Below are positions 1-7,888 of a stretch of DNA of 64,000 nucleotides, one piece after another; position 1 is the first letter of the stretch; the number at the start of each line of letters is the position of its first letter. Location: NCBI GenBank assembly GCA_029945625.1, contig JAQSCW010000048.1, forward strand, positions 1 to 64,000. Reading direction: 5' to 3'. The stretch comes from a bacterium (GTDB lineage Bacteria > Bacteroidota > Bacteroidia > B-17B0 > Aurantibacillaceae). Both the position numbers and the translations under genes were made by a program. Under the pieces are notes generated by a model. The model made no database searches and was not told the origin of the DNA. It saw nothing but the letters and a program-made list of their open reading frames with translations.

Positions 1-55
1 TTTGCTCTTCCCTGCTGAGTTTTGGTCCTGCCGGAGCCAAGACAACAAGACAGCA
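1..55. repeat. 55-bp direct repeat, copy 1
   Basis: The first 55 bases recur identically at 381-435. In both copies the segment then runs into a purine-rich array of related 7-8 base units (AAGACAGC, AGGATGC and similar). The left copy may be cut by the window edge. No protein-coding signal is seen across it. Confidence 0.85.
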
Positions 56-120
56 AGACAGCAGGAAGCAAGACGGAATGTTCTATACCACCTATATCTC
101 CACCCCTATTTTATTTACAC

Positions 121-263
121 CGTCATTCAGAGGCCGCTTAAAGAAAAATAAAGGAGGCGGCCGAAGAATCTGTCACTTCGATTTGAATATAAACAAACAT
201 AATATTGCTCTATAAGAGATTCATCGCGCTGCAGTTTCATAGTGCAAAGCGCTCTGAATGACG
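121..263. repeat. 143-bp palindromic MITE-like element
   Basis: The element begins CGTCATTCAGAG and ends with its exact reverse complement CTCTGAATGACG, a perfect 12-bp terminal inverted repeat. Inside, GAAGAATCT near 162 is mirrored by AGATTC near 216, so much of the element can fold on itself. It resembles the widespread non-coding repeats whose ends read GTCATTCTGAG and that carry GAAGAATCT inside; this likeness is from memory of the pattern. No transposase or target-site duplication was identified. Confidence 0.6.
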
Positions 264-380
264 TTTTGTTGAAGTTTTGAAGCACCCCCAACCGCGCAGA
301 TCTTTGCTTTCGCTTGCGTCCGCCAATCTATGCGTTTACACTATTTGTTTCAAACTCCTCAACACTAATCTTCACAATCC

Positions 381-445
381 TTTGCTCTTCCCTGCTGAGT
401 TTTGGTCCTGCCGGAGCCAAGACAACAAGACAGCAGGATGCAGGA
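381..445. repeat. 55-bp direct repeat, copy 2, with purine-rich tail
   Basis: Bases 381-435 are identical to 1-55. They are followed by imperfect units (AGGATGC, AGGACAAC, AGGATGC, AAGACTA). A 98-codon open frame crosses this copy, but its composition is unlike a protein, so the stretch 1-696 is treated as non-coding. Confidence 0.8.
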
Positions 446-696
446 CAACAGGATGCAAGACTAAAAAACGAAATAGGCAGAAATGGAATTTGATATATGC
501 ACTACCCCATCAGTTTCAGGGACCTAAAGATTTTTTCTTGATTTTTTGGGAATATGAAAATCGGAAATTATAGATCTATGAACATGAAATCATTGTGATG
601 TCAAGTAGTTAACATTTACAGCACTAAGCTTTTCTGATAAGGAAAGCGTATTATTCTTACAGCTGCCTTTGAATTTTGAGTGTCTTAGGTAAAAGA

Positions 697-1257
697 CTAC
701 ACGGTCATGATTTCTTTTTCCTTTAATTCAATGTGTTTATCCACCTTTGCCACATGGGTATCGGTTAACACTTGAACTTTTGCCTCACTGTCTTTTGCTT
801 CGTCGGCAGGCAGACCATCTTTTTGGAGTTTCTTAATGAACTCCATCGATTCTTTACGAATATTCCGAATCCCCACCTTTGCGTCCTCACCCAAACTCTT
901 TGCGGTTTTGGTCAATTCTTTACGGCGTTCTTCGGTTAATGCCGGAATCATAATACGAATAATTACCCCATCGTTTTGCGGGTTTAATCCCAGATTGGCG
1001 GCCTGAATGGCTTTTTCAATGGGTGTGAGCATGGTTTTGTCCCAAGGCTGTATCACCAGGGTTCTTGAATCTTGCGTATTTACACTTGCGGTATTGCTAA
1101 TAGGCACTCTGCTCCCATAAAAATCAACCATCACATTCTCAAGCATCATAGGGTTTGCTTTACCCGCTCTCACTTTTTGAAGTTCCATTTCGAGATGCGA
1201 AATGGCTTTTTCCATCGCATTTTTCGCATTGTCCAAAACTGTTTTAACGTCTGACAT
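697..1257 (-). CDS. frr: Ribosome recycling factor
   Basis: This 186-residue protein splits post-termination 70S ribosomes together with EF-G so that subunits can be reused. The full-length family pattern is visible: an N-terminal helix with LEMELQKVRAGKANPMMLENV, the beta-rich domain around residues 30-105 with VDFYGSRVPI and LVIQPWDKTM, and the C-terminal helical arm with RRKELTKTAKSLGEDAKVGI. Length matches the usual 185 or so. It lies 37 bp downstream of the cysteine desulfurase on the same strand, with its own TAnnTTTG-type box at 1272-1279. The usual pyrH neighbour is not present. Confidence 0.97.
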   Translation of the reverse strand: MSDVKTVLDNAKNAMEKAISHLEMELQKVRAGKANPMMLENVMVDFYGSRVPISNTASVNTQDSRTLVIQPWDKTMLTPIEKAIQAANLGLNPQNDGVIIRIMIPALTEERRKELTKTAKSLGEDAKVGIRNIRKESMEFIKKLQKDGLPADEAKDSEAKVQVLTDTHVAKVDKHIELKEKEIMTV

Positions 1258-1271
1258 AATCTTATTTTTTA

Positions 1272-1279
1272 CAAAAATA
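1272..1279 (-). promoter_or_regulatory. Candidate -7 box for frr
   Basis: The minus strand reads TATTTTTG here, matching the Bacteroidota -7 consensus TAnnTTTG, about 15 bases upstream of the frr ATG. No clear -33 TTTG is seen at the expected distance, so this is a weak call. Confidence 0.35.
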
Positions 1280-1294
1280 TAATTAAAATCGTAT

Positions 1295-2443
1295 TTAGTG
1301 CTTTACTTTTTCTTTCAGGGCAAAAATATCCACCAGCTTCGATACCACAAAATCAATTTCTTCTTTGGTAGTGTATTTGCTAAAACTGAATCGTACCGAG
1401 GGTTTGGCCATATCAATGCCCAGACCGCGCAATACATGACTTCCCTGATTGCTGCCGCTACTGCAGGCACTGCCTCCACTGGCTGCGATGCCTTGTATGT
1501 CTAAATTAAAAAGTAACATTTCCGCATCGGGATGATGAGGAAAGCGACAATTCAATACCGTATACAAAGAGGTCTCATCGGCTGTTTCGCCATTAAATTC
1601 AATGTCCGTGATTTCTCTTTGCAAGCGTTCGCGCATGTAGTTCTTAATGCCCCTAATGTACTGTTGGTGCTCGTCCATGTGACTGTTGCAGATCTCAAGC
1701 GCTTTCGCCAACCCCACAATGCCCGAAATATTTTCTGTTCCCCCGCGCATGTTCCTTTCCTGAGCGCCGCCGTGTATAAAAGGTGTGATTTTACTTAAAT
1801 GATTTATGTACAAAAATCCCACCCCTTTTGGTCCATGAAATTTATGAGCCGCACAGGTGATAAAATGTACTTTCAGATCACGAAGGTCCATTTTGTAATG
1901 TCCCATGGTTTGCACGGTATCGCTGTGAAAAAACGCGTTGTACGTCTCACACAATTCACCAACGGCTTTGATGGGAAGCAAGGTGCCCAATTCGTTATTG
2001 GCATGCATGAGTGAAACCAAACTGCGGGGATTATTCTGCAATAACTCTTCGAGGTGTTGCAGATCCATGTTGCCATTTCTATCGAATTTGAGCCAACTCA
2101 CTTTAATTTTGCCGGCCTGTTCCAGCACTTTTACTGTTTGTTCAACGGCATGGTGCTCTATTTCACTGGTGATGACGTGGGTGATGTTGTGCGCTGCAAT
2201 ACACTGCGTGATGGCCATGTTATCGGCCTCTGTTCCTCCCGAAGTAAAAAAGATCTCAGCGGGAGTTACATTCAATAATTTGGCCACTGTTTTTCGGGCA
2301 TTCTCAATAAAAGAACGTGTTTTACGTCCATACGAGTGAATGGAGGATGGATTACCAAAGTCCTCCGTTAAAAGCGGCAACATCGCTTTGAGTACCTCTT
2401 CATCGAGTTTGGTAGTAGCGGCATTATCCAAATAAACTTTCAT
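1295..2443 (-). CDS. Cysteine desulfurase (IscS/NifS family)
   Basis: PLP-dependent class V aminotransferase fold of 382 residues that removes sulfur from cysteine for Fe-S cluster assembly or tRNA thiolation. Visible features: YLDNAATTKL at the N-terminus; TSGGTEADN (residues 68-75) for cofactor phosphate binding; the PLP lysine K201 in AAHKFHGPKG; and the catalytic persulfide cysteine C327 in GGSACSSGS. The short spacing around this cysteine suggests the IscS-like group I rather than SufS. No iscU, sufU or thiI gene is adjacent, so the specific pathway is not settled by context. Confidence 0.95.
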   Translation of the reverse strand: MKVYLDNAATTKLDEEVLKAMLPLLTEDFGNPSSIHSYGRKTRSFIENARKTVAKLLNVTPAEIFFTSGGTEADNMAITQCIAAHNITHVITSEIEHHAVEQTVKVLEQAGKIKVSWLKFDRNGNMDLQHLEELLQNNPRSLVSLMHANNELGTLLPIKAVGELCETYNAFFHSDTVQTMGHYKMDLRDLKVHFITCAAHKFHGPKGVGFLYINHLSKITPFIHGGAQERNMRGGTENISGIVGLAKALEICNSHMDEHQQYIRGIKNYMRERLQREITDIEFNGETADETSLYTVLNCRFPHHPDAEMLLFNLDIQGIAASGGSACSSGSNQGSHVLRGLGIDMAKPSVRFSFSKYTTKEEIDFVVSKLVDIFALKEKVKH

Positions 2444-2639
2444 ACGTTACAATAAGCTTGTTTTTAAAGTAATTTATTAACCCGTAAAGTTAACCAAATC
2501 ATTTTAAATGGCCCACCCTCAATTTTAACATTAGAGCAGCAGCAGACACAATACCGTGGCCATAAAGAAGAGATTTTCACAAATTCTGTCAAAATTTCTC
2601 GCCATATAATTAATTAAAATATTAGTTCGGGATCTGCCT

Positions 2640-2915
2640 TTAGTGGTTAGAGAGGCAGAAACCACAAAGAAACACAGAGAAAGGGCAACACAAAGAAACA
2701 CAAAGAAACACAAAGAAAAATTAAATGCTGAGACCGCGTGCCCTTTGTGTATGCCTTTGCGACCTTTGTGCCCGCCTGAACGACCAAATATATTCAATTA
2801 AGCCGGCAGGGTTAAAGAGGCAGAAACCCCGCCCGACCAGAGTAAACTTCCTCTCTTGTCGGTCGGGCGGGCACAGAGCACACAGAGAAAAAAACACAGA
2901 GATTATGTGTTTAAT
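2640..2915. repeat. CACAAAG-type repeat patch with inverted arms
   Basis: A 10-base unit near CACAAAGAAA recurs five times between 2660 and 2720. Its reverse complement (CCTTTGTG, GCCTTTGCG, CCTTTGTGCCC) appears at about 2740-2775, so the patch can form a long imperfect hairpin. A second hairpin has perfect 11-bp arms, CCCGCCCGACC at 2828-2838 and GGTCGGGCGGG at 2861-2871. ACAGAG units follow at 2875-2902. The intergenic region 2444-2983 contains nothing else I recognise. Confidence 0.65.
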
Positions 2916-2983
2916 TTCTATAAAAAAGAAAGACTTGCCCTGAAAGCGTATAGTTTAAACCAACGATTAAAACCAAATGAATC

Positions 2984-4381
2984 CTATTTCCGAATAATCT
3001 CTTTAATATCAGAAATAATTTTTTTGGCAAGATTATCGGCCGTGGCCATGGATCGGCTTTCGCTGTATATTCGAATAATGGGTTCGGTATTGCTCTTACG
3101 TAAATGCACCCATTCTTTGTCGAATTCAATCTTCACCCCGTCGATACTGTTGATAGGCTGTTTTTTATATTTCTCTTTGATGGCCACCAATACCTCGTCC
3201 ACATTGATCTGCGGCGTTAATTCTATTTTATTTTTAGAAATATAATATTCGGGATATGTAGTTCTCAGCATGGATACCGATTTTCCGTATTTGGCAAGAT
3301 GCGTGAGAAAAATTGCGATTCCCACCAGGGCATCACGTCCGTAATGAAGTTCAGGAAGAATAATACCGCCGTTTCCTTCACCGCCAATTACAGCTTTGGT
3401 TTCTTTCATCATCGTCACCACATTTACCTCTCCTACTGCCGAAGCAGAATATTTGCCCCCATTGAGTTCCGTTACATCACGCAAAGCTCTGGTGCTTGAT
3501 AAATTACTTACCGTGTTTCCCTTCTTTTTACTTTTCAAAACATAATCGGCCACCGCAACCAAAGTGTATTCTTCTCCAAACATTTCCCCGTCTTCGCACA
3601 CAAAAGCCAAACGATCCACATCGGGGTCAACACTAATGCCCACATGAGCTTTTTCTTTAAGAACTGCTTTGCTTAAGTCTGATAAATGTTCGGGCAAAGG
3701 CTCGGGATTATGTGCAAAATTTCCATTTGCTTCACCATGAATTACAGTGATCTCATTTACTCCCAGTTTTTTTAGAAGTGCGGGAACAGCAATACTACCA
3801 CTCGAATTGATGGCATCTACCACAACCGAAAAATTCGCTTTTTGAATGGCTTTTATATCTACATAAGGCAATGCAAGAATCTTACCGATATGGGTATTCA
3901 GAAAATCTTTGTTCACCGAATACGTTCCCAAATCATTTATTTCGGCATAGGTAAAATTACCTGCTGCAGCAATGCTCAATATTTCCTGTCCGGCTTTTTC
4001 GCTAATAAATTCTCCTTGCTCATTAAGTAATTTAAGTGCGTTCCATTGTTTTGGATTGTGACTCGCCGTTAAGATGATTCCGCCCTGTGCTTTTAGCTCG
4101 GTCACTGCCATTTCAACGGTGGGCGTGGTGCTAAGTTCAAGATCAATCACATGAATGCCCATGCCAATTAACGTGCTGCTCACCAGTTGAGAGATCATTT
4201 GACCGCTAATTCTGGCATCGCGGCCAATCACCACGCTTAATTTTTTAGTGCCTTTCGAATTCTTAATGATCCAGGTTCCGTAGGCAGACGCGTATTTTAC
4301 CGCATCCAGCGGCGTTAAACCATTATCGGGTGTTCCGCCAATGGTTCCCCTTATTCCTGATATACTTTTTATGAGTGTCAA
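2984..4381 (-). CDS. Phosphoglucosamine mutase / phosphomannomutase family
   Basis: Alpha-D-phosphohexomutase of 465 residues that moves phosphate between C1 and C6 of a hexose phosphate for cell-wall precursor or glycan synthesis. The phosphoserine loop is TASHNPKQWNALK with Ser107, the Mg-binding loop is DPDVDRLAF (252-260), the sugar-binding loop is GEGNGG, and the C-terminal phosphate-binding loop is RKSNTEPIIRIY. The loop sequence and the archaeal/bacteroidal style N-terminus (SGIRGTIGG) fit the group annotated as GlmM in Bacteroidota. Sequence alone does not separate GlmM from ManB activity. It appears monocistronic. Confidence 0.9.
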   Translation of the reverse strand: MTLIKSISGIRGTIGGTPDNGLTPLDAVKYASAYGTWIIKNSKGTKKLSVVIGRDARISGQMISQLVSSTLIGMGIHVIDLELSTTPTVEMAVTELKAQGGIILTASHNPKQWNALKLLNEQGEFISEKAGQEILSIAAAGNFTYAEINDLGTYSVNKDFLNTHIGKILALPYVDIKAIQKANFSVVVDAINSSGSIAVPALLKKLGVNEITVIHGEANGNFAHNPEPLPEHLSDLSKAVLKEKAHVGISVDPDVDRLAFVCEDGEMFGEEYTLVAVADYVLKSKKKGNTVSNLSSTRALRDVTELNGGKYSASAVGEVNVVTMMKETKAVIGGEGNGGIILPELHYGRDALVGIAIFLTHLAKYGKSVSMLRTTYPEYYISKNKIELTPQINVDEVLVAIKEKYKKQPINSIDGVKIEFDKEWVHLRKSNTEPIIRIYSESRSMATADNLAKKIISDIKEIIRK

Positions 4382-4496
4382 TTTACTTTATTTTAACGGC
4401 GCCAAAGATAAAAATTCTAAATCAATGAGCGGGTATTCCGGCTAATTTTATTAGGCTTTCTGTTCCTTATTATTAGAGTTTCTGTTACTAAATGAA

Positions 4497-4504
4497 TACT
4501 TTTG
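4497..4504 (+). promoter_or_regulatory. Candidate -7 box before the TM2 gene
   Basis: TACTTTTG matches TAnnTTTG. It ends only two bases before the ATG at 4506, so if it is used, that ATG would be leaderless or upstream of the transcript, and the true start would lie further in. No good -33 element is visible. Confidence 0.3.
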
Positions 4505-4505
4505 A

Positions 4506-4976
4506 ATGCTGATGCCAAGTGCCCTCAAATACCTTGATCCTGCTCTGTTTTCAAACAAATTGACGGCTCTGTTGCTTCTATTCTGTGCTTTTAATGTGGC
4601 AAAAGGCACTTCGGGCAAAGATGCATGCAACGAGCGGTCGGCACATCTGCTCATCAGCGCTTCTGTTCTGACGGAATTGAATGAGGTCGCTATTTCGCAG
4701 AGGAGTCGCCCCAGTCCCCTCCTTCACTTGTTCCGAATCAAAAGAAGCGAAAACAGGAAAGTTACTGCCGCCATCTTGGCATTCCCATTTCCTTTCGGCA
4801 TTGTGGGGCTTCACCGCATTTATATGGGCACTGCTCCCTTTGTGCCCGTGGTATATATCGCTACCCTGGGAGGTGTGTTCGGCGTGCTCCCCTTCATCGA
4901 TTTTTGGGTAATCGTGTTTGATAAGAATCAGGATAAGTACCTAAATAACGAAAAAGTGTTTATGTGGGTCGAATGA
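4506..4976 (+). CDS. TM2 domain-containing membrane protein
   Basis: The C-terminal 75 residues are a typical Bacteroidota TM2 domain: RKVTAAILAFPFPFGIVGLH, then RIYMG, two hydrophobic helices (PVVYIATLGGVFGVLPFIDF) and the closing FMWVE. The function of TM2 proteins is not established. A hydrophobic stretch near residues 19-33 (LTALLLLFCAFNVAKG) looks like a signal peptide, which would make residues 1-18 extraneous. A TTG at about 4560, or another internal start, may therefore be the true one. It precedes asnB by 13 bp on the same strand. Confidence 0.75.
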   Translation: MLMPSALKYLDPALFSNKLTALLLLFCAFNVAKGTSGKDACNERSAHLLISASVLTELNEVAISQRSRPSPLLHLFRIKRSENRKVTAAILAFPFPFGIVGLHRIYMGTAPFVPVVYIATLGGVFGVLPFIDFWVIVFDKNQDKYLNNEKVFMWVE

Positions 4977-4989
4977 CCTCTTCAAGTAT

Positions 4990-6906
4990 ATGTGTGGTAT
5001 TGCAGGGATAATTTTAAAACAACAGGGAGCCCTTTCTCTGCATGAAAAGATTGGAGCCATGAGTTCGGCCATTCAACATCGTGGACCCGATGGAGAGGGA
5101 TTTATGCTCGCCAATAAAACGAATTGTACCCCTTACTTTAATAGCCTTAAAACAAATTATCAAAACACACACTTGGCCTACATTCCCACAAAGGAATTGC
5201 CTCATAATAGCAGCGATGACATTCTCGCTTTTGCCCACCGACGTTTGGCCATCATCGATTTGAGTGAAACCGGACATCAACCCATGTGCGACAGTACCGG
5301 CGACTTATGGATCACCTATAACGGCGAGGTGTATAATTTTCTTGAGTTAAGAGCAGAATTGCAGGCACTGGGACATCAATTTATTTCTCAAAGCGATACC
5401 GAAGTAGTTCTGCACGCCTACCGCGAATGGGGCCCCGCCTGCGTGAACCGCTTCAACGGCATGTGGGCCTTTTGTATTTACGATGTGAAGAAAGCGCAGT
5501 GCTTTGCGTCGCGCGACCGTTTCGGCGTGAAACCATTCTATTATTTCTCAAGCCCCTCCTTTTTTGCATTTGCCAGCGAACAAAAGGCATTTATTCATTC
5601 GGGTTTGGTAGGCGCCAAGGCCTCTGCTGCCTCTCTGGCAAATTACCTGGTGAACGGTGCTATGGAGTATGAACCTGAGAATTTTTTTGAAGGTATAAGC
5701 GAGTTATTTCCCGGACATAATTTGATTTATGATCTCAGTACACATTCATTTAAAGTATCGTGTTTTTACAAAATTGAAGATAGTTTTTCTAATGAAAATG
5801 AGGCGCTTTCAGAAAAGGATCTGATAGAAAAAATCCGCACTGTACTTGAGAAATCGGTGAAGTTGCGTTTGAGAAGTGATGTGGAAGTAGGCACCTGTTT
5901 GAGCGGAGGAATTGACAGCAGCGCGCTGGCGGTAACGATGGCCGCTCAAAATAAAGATCCCATTTACTGTTTTAGTTCGGTGTTTAGAGATCAATTATTA
6001 AATGAGGAAAGATTTGCCGATGAGGTGACACAGCAGATTCATGCGCGTCATTTTAAAGTAGAACCCAATTTGAGTGGCTTCATAAAAGAAGCCGACGCTC
6101 TTATCTATTCGCAGGATGTGCCTATTTGGTCGACCAGCACCTACGCACAGCACAAAGTAATGGCGCTGGCCAAAGAACATGGCATTAAGGTGGTGCTCGA
6201 CGGACAAGGAGCCGACGAATTATTTGGAGGCTATCACCATCACTTCCTTGCCAAATGGAATAATCTTTTTTCGCTGGGAAATTACGGCGCTGCCATGCGT
6301 GACATGAATAGCTCGCGAAAAACCATCGCGAATCCCTATTTATTTTATGTGAAGGAAAAAACAAAGGAGCGGTACAACCTCAACAGAAATCGTTTTTCTC
6401 AATTTATGCAGGAGGACTTCCTGAAAAAAAGCGATCCAAAAAATCCGATCGTCTATTTTAACGATGTAAATCTGCAATTGGCAGACGATATTACCCGAAC
6501 ACGGTTGAAAGCGTTTTTAAAATGTGAAGACCGTTGCGGTATGTGGCATGGTGTTGAAAGCCGCACCCCGTTTAGCGATGACATTGACCTCATTGAGATG
6601 ATGTTTTCATTTAATGGTAATAAAAAGATCAAACATGGCATTTCAAAATTCTTGCTTCGCGAGGCCGTAAAAGACAAATTGCCTCAAACTATTTACGCCC
6701 GTTACGATAAAGTAGGATTTGAAACACCTATGAAACAATGGATGAAGGCCATGCGGCAACAAATGAATGAAGAGATTAATTCTGCCAATTTTGAATTTAT
6801 AAAAAAAGGCTCGCTCGAAAAATTAAACGTCGACCGCAATTTCGACGGCCAGTTCCTGTTTAAATTATTTGTTTTTGCGAGATGGAAGAAACTCTTTCAT
6901 GCTTAG
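4990..6906 (+). CDS. asnB: Asparagine synthetase (glutamine-hydrolysing)
   Basis: Two-domain amidotransferase of 638 residues that makes asparagine, or amidates a related carboxylate, from aspartate, ATP and glutamine. The N-terminal class II glutaminase domain begins MCGIAGII with the catalytic Cys2 and carries QHRGPDGEG (29-37). The synthetase domain has the ATP pyrophosphatase motif SGGIDSS (305-311) and DGQGADELFGGY. Length and the AsnB-like loop fit the family found in Bacteroidota exopolysaccharide and general asparagine metabolism. No glycosyltransferases are adjacent, so a housekeeping role is more likely. Confidence 0.95.
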   Translation: MCGIAGIILKQQGALSLHEKIGAMSSAIQHRGPDGEGFMLANKTNCTPYFNSLKTNYQNTHLAYIPTKELPHNSSDDILAFAHRRLAIIDLSETGHQPMCDSTGDLWITYNGEVYNFLELRAELQALGHQFISQSDTEVVLHAYREWGPACVNRFNGMWAFCIYDVKKAQCFASRDRFGVKPFYYFSSPSFFAFASEQKAFIHSGLVGAKASAASLANYLVNGAMEYEPENFFEGISELFPGHNLIYDLSTHSFKVSCFYKIEDSFSNENEALSEKDLIEKIRTVLEKSVKLRLRSDVEVGTCLSGGIDSSALAVTMAAQNKDPIYCFSSVFRDQLLNEERFADEVTQQIHARHFKVEPNLSGFIKEADALIYSQDVPIWSTSTYAQHKVMALAKEHGIKVVLDGQGADELFGGYHHHFLAKWNNLFSLGNYGAAMRDMNSSRKTIANPYLFYVKEKTKERYNLNRNRFSQFMQEDFLKKSDPKNPIVYFNDVNLQLADDITRTRLKAFLKCEDRCGMWHGVESRTPFSDDIDLIEMMFSFNGNKKIKHGISKFLLREAVKDKLPQTIYARYDKVGFETPMKQWMKAMRQQMNEEINSANFEFIKKGSLEKLNVDRNFDGQFLFKLFVFARWKKLFHA

Positions 6907-6958
6907 GAGCGGGTTGCATATAATTAGTCGAACCTCAAATTACATTTTTTTCATTTCT

Positions 6959-7190
6959 TGGGCGTGCCCCTCATGAAGCAGAAGCCGGTCAAAAAACGGG
7001 AGAAATTCGCTTCGTGAGCACGCCAATGAAGCGAAAAACTATCCGAAAAAATTCCTTGTTTTTCTGCTTCAGGGGTCAGGCTGCTTGGTTGCCATCATAT
7101 TGCCATTTGCGCAACAAGTATTTCGCCGGCACACAGGCTGGCTCAAAAACCCACCGGGTTTTTGCCGTCCTTCACGCGGCATCAGGCCTT
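6959..7190. repeat. GGGCG-type palindromic intergenic repeat, copy 1
   Basis: Begins GGGCGTGCCCCTCATGAAGC and later shows the mirrored GCTTCAGGGGTC at about 7065-7076, followed by GCTTGGTTGCCATC. The same order of landmarks (GGGCGTGCCCC, TGAAGC, GCTTCAGGGGTC) occurs at 38301-38400. The pattern is that of the structured GGGCG...GGGTCGGGCT repeats common between genes in Bacteroidota genomes. Confidence 0.55.
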
Positions 7191-7484
7191 CATTCAACTT
7201 TAAAGTCCTATTTGGAAAACAAATTGAATTTTGAATGTGAGGCCATCAGAATTAAAATACTTTTTTCATTCTATCCTCCCATTATAACTTCATACTGCAC
7301 AAATTTTAATGAATAATTAGTGGACCCTCAAAAACTCCAAAAGCCTTATCAATATTGAATCATTAACGAAAACACTAAGGACTTAGAATGCAGGAAAGTT
7401 AAATGATGGGAACTAAAGCTGGCAGATATTTATAAGTGTATTATTAAAAATCCTAGCTATTTGAAATTTTTACAAAAAGGTGAT

Positions 7485-7655
7485 TTCGCGCCAGGGACAC
7501 ACGGCCAAAGCCCGGTGGGCTTTGGAGCGAGCATGTGCGTTGGCCAGTTCTTTTCGGCCTTTTCGGCCGAAAAAACCACGGCAAAAGTTCGGTGAACTTT
7601 TGAGCGAGAATGTGCGAAAGCAGCGGAGCCCGATTGGCCCGCTCGGGCGCCCAAG
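7485..7655 (-). repeat. GGGCG-type palindromic intergenic repeat, copy 2
   Basis: Read on the minus strand from 7653 this begins GGGCGCCCGAGCGGGCCAAT and continues with TCGGGCTCCGCTGCTTTCG and then ACATTCTCGCTC. Several nested hairpins are visible, for example AAAGCCCGGTGGGCTTTGG at about 7513-7531. Orientation is opposite to copy 1. Confidence 0.5.
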
Positions 7656-7688
7656 AAAAAAAAGGACTTTTTGAGGTTCGACTAATTA

Positions 7689-7888
7689 GGAAATAATTTA
7701 GCAAGACCCTAAATAATTATTCAAGCCCCAAATTTATTTTGATTTTTAAATTTTAATTTTTAGAATAAGAGTTACTTGAGGTCACATGTGTACCGCCGAA
7801 GGCTACACACAGGATCCAAGAAATAAAAAAAGACGTTTTGATAATCGATTAATTAAATGGGGAAAAGAATCACCCATAAAAATGCATT
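7689..7888. other. Intergenic DNA, nothing recognised
   Basis: A/T-rich spacer before the stop codon of the OmpA-domain gene. Only a weak imperfect hairpin (GTGTACC...GGCTACACAC, about 7787-7810) is visible. There is no clear terminator. Confidence 0.4.

Larger units (their letters stand above)
6921..7688. repeat. Non-coding block bounded by 19-bp inverted repeats
   Basis: TAATTAGTCGAACCTCAAA at 6921-6939 is repeated exactly in reverse complement at 7670-7688. A third, degenerate direct copy with two mismatches lies at about 7314-7331 (AATTAGTGGACCCTCAAA). Inside each end sits a GGGCG-type palindromic repeat pointing inward (6959-7190 and 7485-7655). There is no convincing ORF and no transposase. 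The layout suggests two copies of one short repeat element in opposite orientation, or a small non-autonomous element. Confidence 0.7.

Noticed and set aside
277-573. 98-codon open frame on the plus strand at the left edge
   Set aside because: It crosses the 55-bp direct repeat and its tail, has many Cys and low-complexity runs, and shows no family pattern. It is better explained as repeat DNA.
2531-2797. 88-codon minus-strand frame with hydrophobic FFVFLCVALSLCFFV stretch
   Set aside because: The hydrophobic run is the translation of the CACAAAG repeat, not a membrane protein.
7014-7316. 100-codon open frame inside the inverted-repeat block
   Set aside because: It spans the GGGCG palindromic repeat and changes character where the repeat ends. 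No start signal or recognisable domain.
7670-7690. GGTTCGACT motif resembling a tRNA T-loop
   Set aside because: No acceptor stem, anticodon arm or CCA end can be placed around it. It is the end of the 19-bp inverted repeat.
7453-7704. Overlapping short open frames on both strands at 7.45-7.70 kb
   Set aside because: They are produced by the palindromic repeat, where both strands are G/C-rich and stop-poor.
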